Below are positions 45,902 to 57,960 of a DNA stretch of 64,000 bases, one piece after another. A program made the position numbers and the translations under genes. How positions within the stretch are numbered: the stretch's first letter is position 1; each line of letters starts with the position of its first letter. The DNA comes from Thalassia testudinum (Eukaryota; Streptophyta; Magnoliopsida; Alismatales; Hydrocharitaceae), in assembly GCA_037157565.1 (NCBI GenBank), contig JAZHRO010000063.1, positions 13,374,001 to 13,438,000 on the forward strand. The letters run 5' to 3'. Under the pieces are notes generated by a model. The model was not told the origin of the DNA and did no database searches. It saw only the letters and a program-made list of their open reading frames with translations.

Positions 45902-46920
45902 TGATTGCACAGCAAAAATACACCAGCAATTGTGCCATCTTGTGCTATTTCCTAGCATTACCAGTGCATATTAGGTATCCATAGTCGCATTTGTAAAAAT
46001 ACACGCATGCATGCATTTATTTGAGAGGGGAGGAGAGTGAATAAAATGGCCTTGCAATTAACAAATTCCTTAAGTGCTGCCTCACAAAATCTCCATCTTT
46101 ATTTTTTATTTCTATTTGACTTTGAATTCTTCTCCTCGGCTGCAAGGCATGGTAGCTCTTCTCGTGCCATGCTCTGCAAAGATTGCCCTGCAGCAAACAC
46201 TCCCTACAGCCGCATGCACAGCCATGCACAGCCAGGGCATGGCTGTGCATGCCTCTTACTTCTTTAAAATGGGCACAGCTTTCTTCTTTGAGCTGGAGCC
46301 TGGTCCACACAAAAAAACACCACACAGCTTCTTCTCCAGGCCTTCTCCTCCCCTCTCCCCTCCATACGCAGCCTCTCCTTCTGAGGAGCCACGCTGCGGG
46401 TAGGAGAAACTCACAGTGGTGCACAACCACCACTGTGAGTCCCACCACCGCCCAGCTCATCAAAGAGCCGGTGGGTGTGGTGGTCTTTTCCACTCTGATT
46501 TCACCTTTCCAAGAAATTTCCGCCATTGCCATAGAGTCGAGCTTTGAAGCTCAAGCTCTGCGACAGCAGCAGCAGCAGCGCAGCCTCTAGCACGCGCCTG
46601 TAGGCCGCCCTCGCCTCCCGCTTCTTCGCACCCACACCCGCCTCTCCGCAAGCCAGCAGCCGGTGCAGCTTCTCTCCGCACTCGCCAGCCGCTCCACACC
46701 ACCTGCACTCACAAAACCAGGCGCAGGCGTAGAAACTTATTCACTTCTAATCCCACTTCACTAAGTTCGACCCTAGGCCTAAAAGTGACCAAGATAAAAT
46801 CAAGTAGGCCAGGTAAAAAAAATTTTGTAAAAGAGATGGTTAGGCTCGATTTAGGTTAACCACTATACTCATTTCAACGATAAAATCACCATATTAACAC
46901 AACCTATCCGGGCTCGACCA
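45902..46920 (+). repeat. 5' LTR, lacking 1.6 kb present in the 3' LTR
   Basis: 1019 bp. It matches 58661-59430 and 61004-61199 of the 3' LTR; the intervening 1.57 kb is absent. It has about 115 bases that the 3' LTR lacks (near 46227-46342), including the second arm of a 15-bp hairpin (46212-46226 with 46238-46252, arms GCATGCACAGCCATG/CATGGCTGTGCATGC). A second hairpin, ACTCACAGTGGT/ACCACTGTGAGT (46409-46440), is conserved in both LTRs. Confidence 0.88.
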
Positions 46921-46931
46921 TACATCTTTTC

Positions 46932-46949
46932 TGGTGCCGTTGCCAAGGA
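46932..46949 (+). promoter_or_regulatory. Primer binding site, tRNA-Asp type
   Basis: TGGTGCCGTTGCCAAGGA, 11 bases after the LTR end. It differs by three bases from TGGCGCCGTTGCCGGGGA. Confidence 0.8.
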
Positions 46950-48330
46950 AGTGCGCATTCAAGTAAGTTTTTACTCCATTCCTTTAATTTTTCTCTTCTC
47001 ACACCCTTCTCTTCACGGGTGTTTTTATTTGTTGCTGTGCAGGTGAACCAGTTGTAAGGAGAAGATAGGCAGACGAAGTCGAAGACGTGGGTAGATCCAA
47101 GGTAGGAACGAGAGCGTGAAGATGTCGGCACTGCACTGGAGCTCTGCACACGTTGCTGAACAAGTAGGTCTTTCTTTCTTAGCAACCTAGGTTAGCTTGT
47201 AACCTTAATAAAATAATAATAATAATAATAATAAACTAAAAAAAAAACTTCTTGGGATCTCTTGGGGCAAGTGGATTAAAAATCACTTGTTTGATTGTTT
47301 GCCTTTACTCCCACCGCCCTGGGATTTCCCACAAAACTTCGCATAGTGAAGATCCAAGAATCTTGATCCTTGAATCTTTCACCGTGTGAAGTATTCTTTG
47401 AGGCAAATAAAAAGATTGATTGCCACCCCTCTTTGCCTCATTTATCTGCAAATTCGGGATCACATTTTTTGGCGGGGAGATTTGGAATTGAGTTGATTCC
47501 AACCCCACCACGACCTTTCACGTGCCTAAGATTCGATCTCGAATATTTCAACCCCAACAATTTGATTTTCTTTATCTTATGGTTGAGCCTTGTGTGTGGA
47601 AATCATTTTGGTGATTAGGAGCACTTGAATTGAAGTACTTTGGCTCCCTTTCACACTAATCTAAAATTAATTTGTGCATCCACACATACAAATCTCCATC
47701 TAGGGAAGCCCATTGCATTTTAGCATGCATTAACCAACTGACATTGAAGAAGGGTTTGTTGGGCTTAGAAGAAAACTTGTATCCTCTCAAAACCCGGAGA
47801 TTGGTTGAATTGGTATTTCAGCGAAATCCTAAAATCCATACTACTTAAGGCTAAACTCTAAAAACCATTCACCAATTAAAACTTCAATTCGGGGAGATTT
47901 CCCTGCTGCATGATTGGTTTACACACTCTTAAAATCAATCACTTGGGCATTACCCGTAAATAATGCCCTTCACATTCCAAAAGCACTTGATCCTAAGCCT
48001 CTAACTAAAATTGGTAGTAACTTGACCCTTATTAAGGATTGGAGCTCTAACTACCTACATGTAGTGTCTACGTGCTGGTGAGGGTTCCTGCGTGCTATCG
48101 GGTGTCTAAGACTGGGGCAAATGGCCTTTCAATCTAGCCTGGTGGTTCCATGGTGCTCGCATTTGGTTCCGTAGTTCATGATAGTAGGTAACTTAGATCT
48201 TTAGGTCTAAGGGCACACTGTAGAGGTTAGGAATTTGATTGTATTGATTTGTCATCAAGTGTACCTTTGCGGCGTCATTTCTCTCATCTCTTTTCCCTTT
48301 GTATCCCCCCAATTCTTCCTGCAGTAGTGC
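46950..48330 (+). other. 5' leader of the Athila-like element
   Basis: Non-coding. A short (ATA)n microsatellite lies at 47208-47233. From 47823 on the sequence is the first copy of a tandem duplication; the second copy of the same leader lies at 50780-51294 and separates the two gag copies. Confidence 0.65.
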
Positions 48331-51300
48331 ATGTTTGGGAGGAGGTCACAAAACCCTGAACTGTGTGAATTGCCTAATAATTATAGAAAAGAAGCCTCAT
48401 TTCCTCCTCCACAAACATGGCTGCACGCCCACCCCTAAATCCCGAGGGAGGAAACCATCCTCAAAACCCACCAGGTGGTGGAGCCTTAGATCCCATAACC
48501 CGCCTCCAAGCCCAAATGGAAATGTATAATGAACAAATTGAAGCCATAAGGGAAACATTGGAGGAAATGCCGAACCCTCCCGAACGGGAGGAGCCTAGGA
48601 CTCTTAGCTCTTATCAGAATCCCGCTGCTACATAGACCATAGGGCAAATTCGGGTCCCCATGGGCGGGGACAACTTTGAACTAAAACCTAACATAATTGG
48701 CCTGATAAATTTTCACTTCCATGGTCTTGCAAGTGAAGATCCTTTTCTCCACTTGGAAGACCTAACCCGATTAGCTGAAAGAGTTAAACCAAGAAATATC
48801 GAGTTACCTATAGTCCTCATGAAAATGTTTCTGTTTTCATTGCGGGATAAAGCGTCACAGTGGCTACACACCCTTGGGAGAACCATCTACTCTTAGGAAG
48901 AGATGCGAACAGCATTTCTCAAGAAGTTCTTCCCAATTGGGCGAACCAACGCGCTTCGTCGTGCTATCACTTCATTTACGCAACAAAACGGTGAACAGTT
49001 TCATGAGGCATGAGAGAGATATAATGACCTCCTCAGGAAGTGTCTGCACCACGGGCTGCCTAAGTGGCATATAGCCCAGATTTTTTACTATGGGCTAAAT
49101 GAGACTTTGAAGCAGATTGTAGATGCTTCCTGCGGAGGGAATTTCATGAATAAAGATGAGAATGGAGCATTCGAATTATTCGAAAATATGAGCGAAAACT
49201 CAATGAACAATGCTTCCATTGTCGCCTTTAATCATACCAGCTTGCCCCGAAATGTCCACGAAGTTGACACGGGACCCTCCCATTCATCCACAGATCTCAG
49301 CCTTATCGCACAAAAATTGGATGAAGTCTCCATCGTGCACAAGAAGCTGGACGAGCTTCTAGCCAACCCTTCCTGTTCTATGGCAAATACCCCCACCTCG
49401 CCACTTCATCACAATTCCAATTCTTCCAACACCAGGCTTATCCCGAGAAACCCCGTAAGACCTTCCCTACCGAGTGTCGCGCCGAGCGATTCAGTAAGTC
49501 AGGTGGATATGGCCTCTGCGAGCCAGAATTTTGACATGGAGGACCAAGCCTCCGTGTGCTCGGACGCATATTTACATGCGGACGTGTCTTCTGGCATAGA
49601 AGATTCTTGCGCCCTGGGGAACAACCCGTTCTCTGCCACTTATAACCTGGGGTGGCGAAATCATCTGAACTTCGCATGGTCCAACTACCCACAGTGCCAA
49701 AACCCTGCGGGTGGACCAATGCAACCGTCTGCACCCGTCATCCCAAGGGCCCAATCTAATCCTATGGCGAATCTGCCATCGGGTCCTTGCGTACTGCAAA
49801 CAGAACACGCATCAAGTCTTCTTGATAAATTGATGCGAATGATGATGGAAATGTCAAAGCACCATGAAGAGAACATGACCTCTCTTCAGCACCAATTGGC
49901 GCAGCAGAATGCTATGATTAGTCAACTATGCATGGCAACTCGATCTCAGGGCACTCTTCCCTCCCAACCTGTTCCAAACCCACGAAATTTTGTACCCTGT
50001 GGTCCTCAACCACAGGTACTACCTTCTCAGGGGTAGGTTCATCAGATTCTGCAGGCTTTGAGCATTCCACCAGGGTTTTAGGCTAATCCTGCTGCAGCAC
50101 CTCACTCTTATGTCCCTATTGCGAACCCTCCTCCGCCTTATGATGCCACTGGACCCGCATCGTCCAATGCTATCACTACGAGGAGCGGTAAGAAGACCTT
50201 CAATCTGCCTCGACCTGATCCTGGCCCATCTTCTTCGTCACCCTCTCATTCGGGATGCACACCGCATTCGCGAGAGGATGATACACCCAAATTGGTGCCA
50301 GAATCATTTCCATTCCCTGAGGCTCTACTGAGGCAGCCAAAAGGCAAAAAGAAAGATATGCAGGCCTTTTATAACCTGCGTAATTTGTTCAGGGATGTAG
50401 AAATGAAGGTACCTCTGCTCGAGGCTATCGACCACATACCTACTGTCGCTCGATTTTTCAAAGACTACACAACACCCAGGCAACAGTCAAAGAAAACTAA
50501 GAATCTGATGGTTCTCTCGAATCATGCGAGTTGTGCTATACTGTCAAATCTACCACCGAAGCAGAAAGATCCGGGCACACCGCTTATTTCCTGCAGCATC
50601 CAAGGCTGCAATTTTAACCGTGCCCTGCTTGATCTAGGGTCTTCCATCAATCTCATACCAACCATCATGCTCAAAAAATTTTCCTTGGGAAATCTGAAGC
50701 CCACCACTGTCACGTTACAGTTGGCAGATCATTCTGTCAAAATCCCGAAGGGTGTGGTGGAAGACGTGGTGGTTAGGTTCAACGAAATCCTAAAATCCAT
50801 ACTACTTAATGCTGAAACTCTAAAAATCATTCACCAATTAAAACTTCAATTCTGGGAGATTTCCCCACTGCATGGTTGGTTTACATACTTTATAAAATCA
50901 ACCACTTGGGCATTACCCATAAATAACGCCCTTCGCATTCCAGAAGCACTTGATCCTAAGCCTCTAACTAAAACTGGTAGCAACTTGACCCTTATTAAGG
51001 ATTGGAGATCTAACTACCTGCGTGTAGCGCCTATGTGCTGGTAAGGGTTCCCGCGTGCTATCGGGTGTCTAAGACAGGGGTAAACGGCCTTTCAATCCGG
51101 CCTGGTGGTTTCGTGGTGCTCGCATTCGATTCGATAGTTCGTGATAGTAGGTAACTTAGATCTTTAGGTCTAAGGGCACACTGTAGAGGTTAGGAATTTG
51201 ATTGTATTGATTTGTCATCAAGTGTACCTTTGTGGCGTCATTTCTCTCATCTCCTTTTCCCTTCGTATCTCCCCAATTCTTCCTGCAGTAGTGCATGTTT

Positions 51301-53745
51301 GGGAGGAGGTCACAAAACCCTGAACTGTGTGAATTGCCGGATAATTTTAGGAAAGAAGTCGAATCGTCCTCCTCCTCCACAAGCATGGCTGCACGCCCAC
51401 CCCCAAATCCCGAGGGAGGAAATCGCCCTCAAAACCCACCAGGTGGTGGAGCCTTGGATCCCAAAACCTGCCTCCAAGCCCAAATGGAAATGTATAATGA
51501 ACAAATTGTGGCCATTAGGGAAACATTGGAGGAAATGCAGAACCCTCCCGAATGGGATGAGCCTAGGTCTCTTAGCTCCTATCAGAATCCCGCTGCTATA
51601 GAGACCATAGGACAAATTCGGGTCCCCATGGGCGGGGATGACTTTGAACTAAAACCTAACATAATTGGCCTAATAAATTTTCACTTCCAAGGTCTTGCAA
51701 GTGAAGCTCCTTTTCTCCACTTGGAAGACCTAACCCGATTGGCCGAAACTGTTAAAACGAAAAATATCGGGTTACCTATAGTCCTCATGAAAATGTTCCC
51801 GTTTTCATTGCGGGATAAAGCATCGCAGTGGTTACGCACCCTTGGGAGAACCATCCACTCTTGGGAAGAGATGCGAACAGCGTTTCTCAAGAAGTTCTTC
51901 CCAATCGGGTGAACCAATGCGCTTCGCCGTGCTATCACTTCATTTACACAACAAAATGATGAACTGTTTCATGAGGCATGGGAGAGATATAATGACCTCA
52001 GGAAGTGTCCGCACCACGGTCTGCCTAAGTGGCATATAGCCCAAATTTTCTACTATGGGCTAAATGAGACTTTGAAGCAGATTGCAAACGCTTCTTGCAG
52101 AGGGAATTTCATGAATAAAGACGAGAATGGAGCATTCGAATTATTTGAAAATATGAGTGAAAACTCAATGAACAATGCCTCCATTGTCGCGTTTAATCGT
52201 ACCATCCTACCCCGTAATGTTCACGAAGTTAACACGGGACCCTCCCATTCTTCTACAGATCTCAGCCTTATCACACAAAAATTGGATGAAGTCTCCGTCG
52301 TGCACAAGAAGCTGGATGAGCTTCTGGCCAACCCCGCCCGTTCTATGGCAAACACCCCCACCTCACCACTTCGTCACAATCCAAATTCTTCCAACACCAA
52401 GCTTATTCCAAGAAACCCCGTAAGACCTTCCTTACCGAGTGTCGCACCGAGCGATTCGGTAAGTCATGTGGATCTGGCTTCTACGAGCCAGTATTTTGAC
52501 ATGGAGGACCAAGCCTCTGTGTGCTCAGACGCATATTTACATGCGGACGCGTCTTCTGGCATAGAAGATGCTTGCGCCCTGGGGAACAACCCGTTCTCTG
52601 CCACTTATAACCTAGGGTGGTGAAATCATCCGAACTTCGCATGGTCCAACAACTCGCAGTGCCAAAACTCTGTGGGTAGACCAATGCGACCGTCCACACC
52701 CGTCATCCCAAGGGCCCAATCTAATCCTATGGCGAATCCGCCATCGGGTCCTTGCATACCGCAAATAGAACATGCATCATGCCCTCTTGATAAATTGATG
52801 CGAATGATGACGGAAATGTCAAAGCGCCATGAGGAGAACATGACCTCTCTTCAGCACCAATTGGCACAGTAGAATGCTGAGATCAGTCAACTACACATGG
52901 CAACTCGATCTTAGGGCACTCTTTCAGCCTAATCTGTTCCCAACCCATGAAATTTTGTACCCCGTGGTCCTCAACCATAGGTACAACCTTCTTAGGGGTA
53001 GGTTCATCAGATTCTGCAGGCTCCGAGCATTCCACTGAGATTTCAAGCTAATCCTGCTGTAGCACCTCAGTCTTATGTCCCTATTGCGAACCCTCCTCCG
53101 CGTTATGATCCCACTGGACCCGCATCATCCAATGCGATCACTACGAGGAGTGACAAGCAAACCGTCAATCCGCCTCGACCTGATCCTGGCCCGTCTTCTT
53201 CATCGCCCTCTCATTCGGGATGCACACCGCATTCGCGAGAAGAAGATACACCCAAATTGGTTCCAGAATCAATCCCATTCCCTGAGGATCTACTGAGGGA
53301 GCCAAAAGTCAAGAAGAAGGATACGCAGGCCTTTGATAACCTACGTAATTTGTTCAGGGATGTTGAAATCATGCTACCCCTGCTCGAGGCTATCGATCAC
53401 ATACCTACTGTCGCCCGATTTTTCAATGACTACACAACACCCAAGCGACAGTCAAAGAAAACTAAGAATCCAGTGGTTCTCTCGCCTCATGCGAGTTGTG
53501 CTATACTATCAAATCTACCACCGAAGTAGAAAGATCCGGGCACACCGCTTATTTCCTGTAGCATCCAAGGCTGCAATTTTAACCGTGCCTTGCTTGATCT
53601 AGGATCTTCCATCAACCTTATACCAACCATCATGCTCGAAAAATTTTACTTGGGAAATCTGAAACCCACCCCTATCACGTTACAGTTGGCAGATCGTTCT
53701 GTCAAAATCCCAAAGGGTGTGGTGGAAGACGTGGTGGTTACGGTC
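47823..53745 (+). repeat. Tandem duplication of leader, gag and start of protease
   Basis: Copy 1 is about 47823-50779, copy 2 about 50780-53745 (each near 2.96 kb). Copy 1 starts within the leader at CGAAATCCTAAAATCC. At 50779 the protease coding sequence (GTGGTGGTTAGG) jumps back to the same CGAAATCC leader sequence. In copy 2 the corresponding protease point (GTGGTGGTTACGGTCAAC) continues normally. TCAAC/TCAGC is common to both ends and could be the microhomology. The copies differ at a few percent of positions, and most stops are private to one copy. Confidence 0.88.
48331..50779 (+). pseudogene. gag-protease, copy A (truncated by duplication)
   Basis: MFGRRSQNPEL begins at 48331. A 4-base loss relative to copy B shifts the frame before MAARPPLNPEGG (48417). 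The retrotrans_gag domain follows (VLMKMFLFSLRDKASQWL, HGLPKWHIAQIFYYGL). Stops occur at 48633, 48894, 49011, 50034 and 50079. The tail has YNLGWRNHLNFAWSN, ITTRSGK and the protease start LPPKQKDPGTPLI, ALLDLGSSINLIPT and LQLADHSVKIPKGVVEDVVV, then runs into repeated leader sequence at 50779. It therefore lacks the protease C-terminus and everything downstream. Gag would form the particle shell. Confidence 0.88.
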
Positions 53746-54100
53746 AACAGTCTCTGTTTTCCTGTTGACTTTGTTGTTTTAGATATGGAAGTTCCTAGCT
53801 CACTTTCTGATTGTCTGATCATCCTTGGTCGACCTTTCTTGGCCACAACCCGCACCCATATCGACTGTGAGTTGGGCTGTATTGGGATTGCCGTTGGATC
53901 TAAAAAGCTCAATCTTAACATCTTCAAGGCAGCGAAGAACTTTAATTACGATTGTATCGAGGATGACACGTCTGACGAGGACATGGCCGTCAGCGCGTGT
54001 ATCAGACTAATTGGGACTTTTTTTGACTGCTGCAGATTACCTGTAAACACTGATGATTACCTGACTAACACATATTGTGATGTTCCCCATCTCTCTCTTG
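51295..54100 (+). pseudogene. gag-protease, copy B (contiguous with pol)
   Basis: Open from MFGRRSQNPELCELPDNF (51295) through the gag core KMFPFSLRDKASQWL to a TGA at 51910, then again to TGA at 52621. Further stops are at 52870 (TAG) and 53527 (TAG). Comparison with copy A shows CGA to TGA, CAG to TAG and similar C-to-T changes. The protease has ALLDLGSSINLIPT and LIILGRPFLATTRTHIDCELG (53790-53880), so its active-site loop is complete as DLGSS. A frameshift near 54095 separates it from RT. This is the copy that belonged to the functional gag-pol. Confidence 0.88.
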
Positions 54101-56149
54101 TCCTGTTCCTTCTCCTAGCCAGACTTTTGATGAGGTTTTCTCCGCTTCCCATACCTCGTGGTCTAAGTCATATCCGGGCTACTCACCATCGGTCCACACT
54201 CTTGAAGACCGGATTGCCCTTTCTTTCCCGCCAAATCAGGTGGATTTGCAACTCCACACTGGGACCTTTAGCCCATATACTTCTCATTGGGGCTATTCCT
54301 TTTTGGATCCATCTATCCAAGAAGCCCCTCTTCTTGGCCAATCTGAGGGCCAATTTCTTCCTCCTATCTTGTTTTCTGATCCACCTAGGACACTCTCGTC
54401 CCAAGAAATGCCAGACCTTTCACCATCCACTCCCGAGTTGAAAGAGCTGCCTAGTACACTTAAATATGTTTTCTTGGGACCAAATGAAATGTTCCCTGTA
54501 ATCATCAGTTCAAAATTGACCAGGGAGCAAGAGTACAAATTAACGAAGGTCCTTATGGAACACAAGGCAGCCATTGGATGGTCTTTATCAGACTTATCCG
54601 GCATTAGCCCCTCCTACTGCACTCACTGTATATATATGGAGGAGGAGGCTCGACCTTCCCGCGAGATGCAACGACGTCTCAACCCTAACATGCGGGAGGT
54701 CGTTAAGAATGAAATTATTAAGTGGCTGGATGTGGGTATAATCTACCCGATCAGCGATAGCCCCTGGGTGAGTCCGATTCATGTGGTGCCCAAAAGGCAG
54801 GACTCACCATCCATGTCAATGACAGGGGCAAATCCATCCCTACACGCACTCCTACATCTTCGAGAGTGTGTGTAGGTTATAGGAAACTCAATGCTGCAAC
54901 TAAGAAAGATCACTTTCTGTTACCTTTCATTGACCAAATCCTGGAGCAGTTAGCAGAAAATAAATTTTTCTGTTTCCTGGATGGATTCCCAGGATATAAC
55001 CAGGTGGCAATTGACCCCCGGAACCAAGAGAAAACCACTTTTACCTGCCCCTTCGGCACCTTTGCATTTAGAAGGATGCCGTTCGAACTTTGTAACACAC
55101 CAGCAACTTTCCAGAGATGTATGTTGACGATATTTCATGACATGGTGGGTGACTTTCTCGAGGTCTTCATGGATGACTTCTCGATCTTTGGACCATCTTT
55201 TGATGAATGCCTTGCCAACCTGACTCATATCCTTAGGAGATGTATTGATGTGAACCTCGTGCTTTCTTGGGAAAAAAGTCATTTTATGGTACACAAGGGA
55301 ATTATTCTCGGACATATCATCTCCGATAGGGGTATTGAGGTTGACAGAGCTAAGCTTGATGTAATTGTTGATTTACCTGTGCCTGGCTCTGTAAAACAAA
55401 TCTGCTCTTTCCTGGGACACATTGGTTTCTATAAAAGATTCATCAAAAATTTCTCCAAGATTTCTCGATCTTTAACTCATCTCCTATTGACCGACGTACC
55501 CTTCGATATGGGCCCCGACTGCATACGAGCATTCACACAGTTGCGTAATGCTGTCACCAAGGCCCCTGTTCTCCAGCCACCTGATTGGTCCCTCGACTTT
55601 GAACTCATGTGTGACGCTTCCGACCTTGCAGTCGGAGCCATCCTGGGACAAAGACGCGATAGACACCCCTTCGTGGTGTACTACGCCAGTAAGACGTTGG
55701 ATGAGGCCCAGCGTAATTATACTACCACTGAAAAAGAACTGTTGGCGGTCGTCTTTGGGTTGGAGAAATTCTGCTCTTACCTTCTGGGCTCACATGTTAT
55801 TATTTTCACTGATCATGCGGCCATTCGCCATCTCATGCACAAGAAGGATGCTCGGCCTAGATTGATTCGTTGGATCCTTCTGCTCCAAGAATTTGACATT
55901 GAGATCCGCGATAAGGCCGGAGCCCAGAATGTTGTGGCTGATCATCTTTCCAGACTGGACCCTGACCATATTGGACTTACTCTACCGATTAATGAAATTT
56001 TTCCTGATGAGCACCTATTGGCAATTAATGTGGCAAGTGGACCTTGGTATGCCGACATTGCTAATTACCTTACTTCTGGATCCCTTCCACGTGGCTGGCC
56101 TAAAAACCAGCGCAACCGTCTCATGGTAGAAGCAAAGTATTATTTCTAG
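54101..56149 (+). pseudogene. Reverse transcriptase and RNase H of the Athila-like element
   Basis: Pieces 54240-54797 and 54798-56149 are in two frames, so a frameshift lies near 54797, just after [11 protein letters not shown] landmarks are [46 protein letters not shown] sequence, the catalytic [10 protein letters not shown] (FMDD in place of YMDD) and [23 protein letters not shown] has Glu where Gly is usual. RNase H follows with [26 protein letters not shown] and FTDHAA, its acidic residues present. The frame ends at TAG (56147), probably a former Trp codon, and integrase continues in the same frame. Confidence 0.92.
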
Positions 56150-57350
56150 GATAATCCACTTCTTTTTCGCATAGGTGCTGATCAAATCATCCATTGCTGT
56201 GTTCCTGGCAGCGAATTCCCCAGTGTGCTATTCTTCTGCCACGATCAGGCTTGCAGAGGCCATTTCTCTGGGAGGAAAACTATAGCCAAGGTGTTGCAGT
56301 GCGGTTTCTTTTGGCCCTCCCTTCACCAGGATGCACACAAGTATGCCAAACATTGCACTAGGTGCCAGTCGTTAGGGTCAATGTCACATCATGACATGAT
56401 GCCCTTACAACCCATCCTAGCTACGGAAATCTTCGACATTTGGGGAATTGATTTCATGGGTCCCTTTCCTCCTTCCAATGGCTTCGAATTCATTCTCGTG
56501 GCTGTTGATTATGTTTCGAAATGGATCGAGGCTATTCCCACGCACCGTGCTGACCATGTTATATCAACTTGATTTGTCAAAGACCACATCTTTGCACGCT
56601 TTGGGATCCCTCGAGCCATTATCTTGGATGGAGGAAGCCACTTTACCCATGCTTCTTTTCGGGCACTTCTGAGGAAATACAGAGTCCACCATCGTATTGC
56701 ATCCCCGTATCATCCTCAGACGAACGGCCAGGCAAAGGTGTCGAACCGGAAAATCAAGCAAATTCACCGGAAAATGATTCAGCCTGACCGTAAGGATTTG
56801 TCCGACAAGCTGATTGACGCACTTTGGGCGTATCGGACCGCTTTCAAGGCTCCCCTTGGTATGTCTCCTTATAGAATCATTTTCAGGAAGCCTTGTCATT
56901 TGCCCGTGGAGTTGGAGCACCGCGCTTATTGGGCGGTTCGCCAATGTAACCTTGACCTAGATCAGTGTGGTCGAGAAAGGAAACTCCAACTCCAGGAGCT
57001 GGAAGAGCTCCGTCGTGAAGCCTATGATTCTGCTTTAACTTTCAAATAATGCACTAAGGCTTTTCACGACAGCCGTATTCGGCGAAAAGAATTTGAGCCA
57101 TCTCAGCAAGTTTGGCTCTACATGGGAAATTTCCCAACGAGGCTCAAATTCTTTCATGGGAAATTGAAGTCCTAATGGACTGGTCCTTTCCTGGTCTCGA
57201 GACCATTTCCCAACGAGGCTGTTGAAATTGAAGATCCCAAATCTAGGCATAAATTTACGGTCAATGGGCAGTGTTTGAAACCCTATCTTACTCATGAACC
57301 TGCCCCCGTTGGAGAAACTGTTGCCCTACTGGAGGGTAACTAATTTTTTG
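56150..57350 (+). pseudogene. Integrase of the Athila-like element
   Basis: In frame with RT-RH after one stop. The zinc-binding part has [10 protein letters not shown] and HCTRCQSLG (HHCC). The core has GIDFMGPF (first Asp) and ILDGGSHFT (second Asp). In YHPQTNGQAKVSNRKIK the expected catalytic Glu is Lys. A TGA at 56570 splits the core and a TAA at 57047 precedes the C-terminal part (GNFPTRLKFFHGKLK, FTVNGQCLKPYL). When intact it would insert the cDNA into the genome. The Glu-to-Lys change alone would abolish catalysis. Confidence 0.9.
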
Positions 57351-57379
57351 CCTCATTCTGAGTCCAGCTGGGGACGTTA

Positions 57380-57606
57380 AATTCAGCACTCGTTGGGAGG
57401 CATCCCAACAACACTCACCATCCACCATCACTTTTCATGCCACTATCATGATCACTTCACTTTTCACTTCACCACCCACCATCCACCTACCCTACCACCT
57501 TGCTGTATACCCTGCACCTCAACTCTCGTTACCCGATCTTTCGTCCTTCCTCTACCCTTCCCTGCATGCATATGAGCACATAGCATCGTTTGGCATGGGG
57601 GGGTGG
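57380..57606 (+). promoter_or_regulatory. Post-pol landmark and internal PPT-like G-tract
   Basis: GCACTCGTTGGGAGGCATCC (about 57381-57400) and, 190 bases later, TTTGGCATGGGGGGGTGG match the landmarks that close the coding region in the other elements. The CAATG/CATTG hairpin is not recognisable here. Confidence 0.55.
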
Positions 57607-57960
57607 ATAGGCATCCTTAGGATCTGGGTATTTTATGGTATCATGCAGTTTCCATCTATCTATATGTAAAAAAAAATGGTGTTTAGTAATGATCTGAAGG
57701 CTAAAAAAAAATACAATAAGTGTTGAAGACTTTCCAGGCCACAGATACTTGATGCTCTCAGGCTCAGCTTAATTCACTTGAGCATTGACAAGATAGATCG
57801 GAATCTCTCCTAACTAAGGACGTATTCTTGTACCTGAGACACCAGTACAGGATCCGTTGGTTTGCTTCTACTCGAGAGCCTAAGTAATCTTGGTTCACAC
57901 TACACATATCAAGAAAGACCAGGTGAACATAAGATCCAACCCTAGTGTTCATTAGGGAAG

